A stretch of 64,000 nt of DNA, from NCBI RefSeq assembly GCF_900116715.1, contig NZ_FPBM01000008.1:1-64000 (forward strand), in the 5' to 3' direction. The DNA comes from Polaromonas sp. YR568 (lineage in GTDB: Bacteria > Pseudomonadota > Gammaproteobacteria > Burkholderiales > Burkholderiaceae_C). Below the pieces are notes generated by a model. The model was not told the origin of the DNA. It was given only the letters and a program-made list of their open reading frames with translations, and made no database searches. How positions within the stretch are numbered: the first letter of the stretch is position 1; each line of letters opens with the position of its first letter. The position numbers were made by a program, and so were the translations under genes. Shown in pieces: positions 61,655 through 64,000 of the stretch.

Positions 61655-63099
61655 TGAATCACCTTCTTGTAGGCAAGAAGCGCGGCACCCGCCGCGCCCA
61701 GGCCGACCGCCATGCTCACCCACCTCACCGGCCCGGAATGAGCCCATTGCGAACCGGACAGGGCCACGTAGAACAGTGGCAAGGTACCGACCAGCAAAAG
61801 AGGCCAGACATCAAGGCGGCGCATCAGCCGGTTGTGGCGACACGCATATTCCACCACGAATACCAGGTAAAGAAAATTCGGCAGCACGAAAGCCCAGCTC
61901 AAGGCCTCCAGTGACCCGAAGCGGTCGAGCGCGTAGCGCGTTGACGCAAGCAGCAGCAAATTCAGGGCCACATCTGAAACCACAAGAACCCGCGAGCTTC
62001 GAGTCGCCAATATCAGCGCTCCATAAACCCAGGACACGCCGCGGAACATGACTGCAATGACCAGCACCGTGAGGACCTCGCCCGAGGCCTGAAATGCCGG
62101 GCTGTAAAGCAGGCTGATCAGCGGCTCCTTGAGCAACACTATCGCATGGCAGGCAAGAATGCCGACACCCAGCACAAGGTAGGCCGTTCTGAGCATGCAG
62201 GCCCTGCGGTCTTCGGGACGCACGGCTGCCGTCAACCGGGGAAGGTATATGGCGCTGCAGGCCGTCAGAAATAGGGTGGTGTAGTTAAAAGTCAGGGTCC
62301 AGCCAGCGTCGAACAGGCCGGCGAAAGCCAGCCCTTTTGCTTCGATCACCCACGAGCGGACCAGGAGCAGGGCCACGGTGGTTGATAGCGCGGCCACGAG
62401 GTTAGAGACAGCAAACCGGATAAAGGCCCGGCTTTGCGCCTTGGGTAGGGCCCCGGGCCGCAAGGCTGCCGAGAGCCCCGGCAAACGCGATACGCCGAGA
62501 GCGCCCGCCAGAAAAGTCACGCCGAAGCACACCACAAATGCGGTGGCAAGAATCAGGGGGTCATGCGGCAGGCGCCACCATCCGGCGATAGCCAGGACCA
62601 TGACCAGCGCGGCCGGGCCGGCGACCTGCGCCAGCGCCAGATAGAGATAGGAGCGATAGCCATTGAGCACGGCGAGGGCGTAGGTTCCACCCACGTTGAG
62701 CAGGACCGCCAGCGCGATCCAGCGCACGGTTGCCACAAGATCCGGCGCACTTGAGGCCAGGAAAAATTGAGTCAGGAAGGGCGCCGCGGCGGCGATCACC
62801 AGGGCCACCACCAAACCCGAGGCGCCGATCAGGCGTGAGGCCGTCGCGCGAAGCTGCCTGCGCTCGGCTTCGCCCTCGCGTTCGGCGAGCCCCTGCACCA
62901 CGGCATTCGTGCCGCCGAACGTAGCGCCCACCGTGGCGGCCTGCGCCATCTGCCGTAGCTGGGAAAACAAGCCCACGCCCTCCGGCCCCATCCAGAAGGC
63001 AATGGCCTTGAAACTAAGCAACCACAAGAAGGCCGAGCCGAACACACCTGCCGTGCTTGCCAAAACCCCGCCGCGAAGGCTTGCCAGGAGTGAGCGCAT
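61651..63099 (-). CDS. O-antigen flippase (Wzx family)
   Basis: A 482-residue polytopic membrane protein with about 12-14 hydrophobic segments, of the MATE/MVF-like polysaccharide transporter class (WzxE-type O-antigen translocase). The N terminus GVFGSAFLWLLSFKAIAFWMGPEGVGLFSQLRQM is typical. It moves lipid-linked O-units across the inner membrane. It starts 12 bases after the ligase-like gene and overlaps the acetyltransferase gene by 4 bases. Confidence 0.88.
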   Translation of the reverse strand: MRSLLASLRGGVLASTAGVFGSAFLWLLSFKAIAFWMGPEGVGLFSQLRQMAQAATVGATFGGTNAVVQGLAEREGEAERRQLRATASRLIGASGLVVALVIAAAAPFLTQFFLASSAPDLVATVRWIALAVLLNVGGTYALAVLNGYRSYLYLALAQVAGPAALVMVLAIAGWWRLPHDPLILATAFVVCFGVTFLAGALGVSRLPGLSAALRPGALPKAQSRAFIRFAVSNLVAALSTTVALLLVRSWVIEAKGLAFAGLFDAGWTLTFNYTTLFLTACSAIYLPRLTAAVRPEDRRACMLRTAYLVLGVGILACHAIVLLKEPLISLLYSPAFQASGEVLTVLVIAVMFRGVSWVYGALILATRSSRVLVVSDVALNLLLLASTRYALDRFGSLEALSWAFVLPNFLYLVFVVEYACRHNRLMRRLDVWPLLLVGTLPLFYVALSGSQWAHSGPVRWVSMAVGLGAAGAALLAYKKVIQ

Positions 63100-63111
63100 G
63101 CGATGGCGCTG

Positions 63112-64000
63112 CTATGCGTCCAGCCTGGCGGCCGGTGCCGCCTGCAGGCGCGACAGGAGCAAGCCCCACAGGAAATAGGCAAATATGCCCGGATAAGGCT
63201 GCCTCAGCGTGACCTTGAAGTTGCTATCGACCAACACCAGGAAAGCCACCATTGCCACAAGCCACCAAGTCCGGTCCGGGATGGATATGCGGCGGCGCCA
63301 AACCAGGTGCGCGGTAAAGGCGATCAGCCCGAGCATTGGCAGCAGCGAAATCAGACCGAAGCTATACGTGAAGTCGAGGTACCAATTGTGGGCACTTGTT
63401 TTGACTTCGCGTGAAAAAGGCTCCACGTGCCCGAACACCACGGTGCGGGTGTTCTCGGTGATTCCATTCAGAAACAGCGCCCAGTCGCCAAAACGGTCTC
63501 GGATGTTCACCGGTATCTTGCCTTCCACCAGCGTCTGGAACTTGCCGACATACTGCCCGTTGTCATCAACAATGCTGGTATTCGTTTTGGCGATACCGTA
63601 ATACATGCCAACGACCAGAACCCCCGCGACGATGCTCAGCCCAAACGCCACAAAACTCCCCAGCCGTTCGGTCTTGAGCCGCATCATTTTTCGTGCAAAG
63701 AAGACCAGGACGGAGCCGACGTAGAAGCCGATCGCCAGGAAAGACGCGCTGGCGATCGCATAGACACCCATGACCGCAGTCAGGCAACGCAGCAAAGCCT
63801 TATTTTGATCCCAAAGATGCACCATGGCGAAGCCGAAAGCCACCACAAAAATAACCGGCACGAACTGGAAATGCTGGTAAATACTGAAGAAATACAGGTA
63901 GTGCGTCAATGTCAACGTGTTCTGCAACCATCCCGCCACCAGCTGAAAAGGCACCAGCAGGATCAGAACCCACATAAAGGCCCGTGCAATCACATTGTCC
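63112..64000 (-). CDS. O-antigen ligase/polymerase-like membrane protein (partial, 5' end outside)
   Basis: About 295 C-terminal residues of a polytopic membrane protein; the frame continues past 64000 without a convincing start, so the gene is cut by the window edge. Hydrophobic segments alternate with a large periplasmic loop containing VNIRDRFGDWALFLNGITENTRTVVFGHVEPF and HNWYLDFTYSFGLISLLPMLGL, the Wzy_C/WaaL pattern including the conserved His-Asn region. It should ligate or polymerise O-antigen. Consistent with the flippase next to it. Confidence 0.82.
   Translation of the reverse strand, partial: DNVIARAFMWVLILLVPFQLVAGWLQNTLTLTHYLYFFSIYQHFQFVPVIFVVAFGFAMVHLWDQNKALLRCLTAVMGVYAIASASFLAIGFYVGSVLVFFARKMMRLKTERLGSFVAFGLSIVAGVLVVGMYYGIAKTNTSIVDDNGQYVGKFQTLVEGKIPVNIRDRFGDWALFLNGITENTRTVVFGHVEPFSREVKTSAHNWYLDFTYSFGLISLLPMLGLIAFTAHLVWRRRISIPDRTWWLVAMVAFLVLVDSNFKVTLRQPYPGIFAYFLWGLLLSRLQAAPAARLDA

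Overview
The window is a high-GC, gene-dense bacterial chromosome segment that looks like a betaproteobacterium of the order Burkholderiales, most likely Comamonadaceae (Polaromonas/Variovorax/Rhodoferax-like). This rests on gene content (a Bug/TctC receptor, SlmA-argB, TctD/E-type two-component genes, TRAP and FadR-type GntR clusters) and protein style, not on a marker gene. I see no rRNA, tRNA, insertion sequence, phage or CRISPR array. No stretch longer than about 210 bases lacks a gene. Most of the window is catabolic and transport operons, each with its own regulator.

Region 1 (52-8184, minus strand) is a tightly overlapping seven-gene operon: TetR regulator, enoyl-CoA-reductase-like SDR, acyl-CoA carboxylase beta subunit, acyl-CoA dehydrogenase, biotin-containing carboxylase alpha subunit, second acyl-CoA dehydrogenase, hotdog thioesterase. 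It resembles leucine (liu) or acyclic-terpene (atu) operons but has neither an enoyl-CoA hydratase nor a lyase. A 34-bp near-palindrome lies in front of it. Region 2 (8205-11075) is a divergent CadR-like regulator and Cd/Zn/Pb ATPase pair, followed by a lower-GC membrane-anchored orphan (11194-12294).

Region 3 (12378-19143, minus) couples a polyamine/opine-type ABC importer to a three-subunit opine-oxidase-like flavoenzyme, divergent from an IclR regulator (19353-20174). Region 4 (20182-24964) is a LysR gene divergent from a three-gene operon for the lower lysine route: HglS-type 2-oxoadipate dioxygenase/decarboxylase, aminoadipate aminotransferase, aminoadipate-semialdehyde dehydrogenase.

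Region 5 (24997-35335, minus) is a fatty acid beta-oxidation cluster (TetR, FadE, DUF2147, FadB, DUF4442, thiolase, hydrolase, TesB-like thioesterase, enoyl-CoA hydratase, GFA protein).

Region 6 (35531-54038) is a large sugar-acid catabolic island made of two divergons, each with a FadR-type GntR regulator and related operators. Divergon A: FAH-type hydrolase and two SDRs on the left; TctC, TRAP transporter, altronate-dehydratase-like and HcxB-like genes on the right. Divergon B: fructuronate-reductase-like polyol dehydrogenase and SDR on the left; a polar-amino-acid-type ABC importer with two paralogous receptors and a mannonate dehydratase on the right. Together they suggest import of aldonic/uronic acids, dehydration to 2-keto-3-deoxy acids, and oxidation and cleavage to small acids.

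Region 7 (54161-58289, minus) holds housekeeping genes: slmA, a TctD/E-like two-component system, argB. Region 8 (58366-64000, minus) is the end of an O-antigen/LPS locus: epimerase, a glycosyltransferase-epimerase fusion, serine-acetyltransferase-like protein, flippase, and an O-antigen ligase cut by the window edge.
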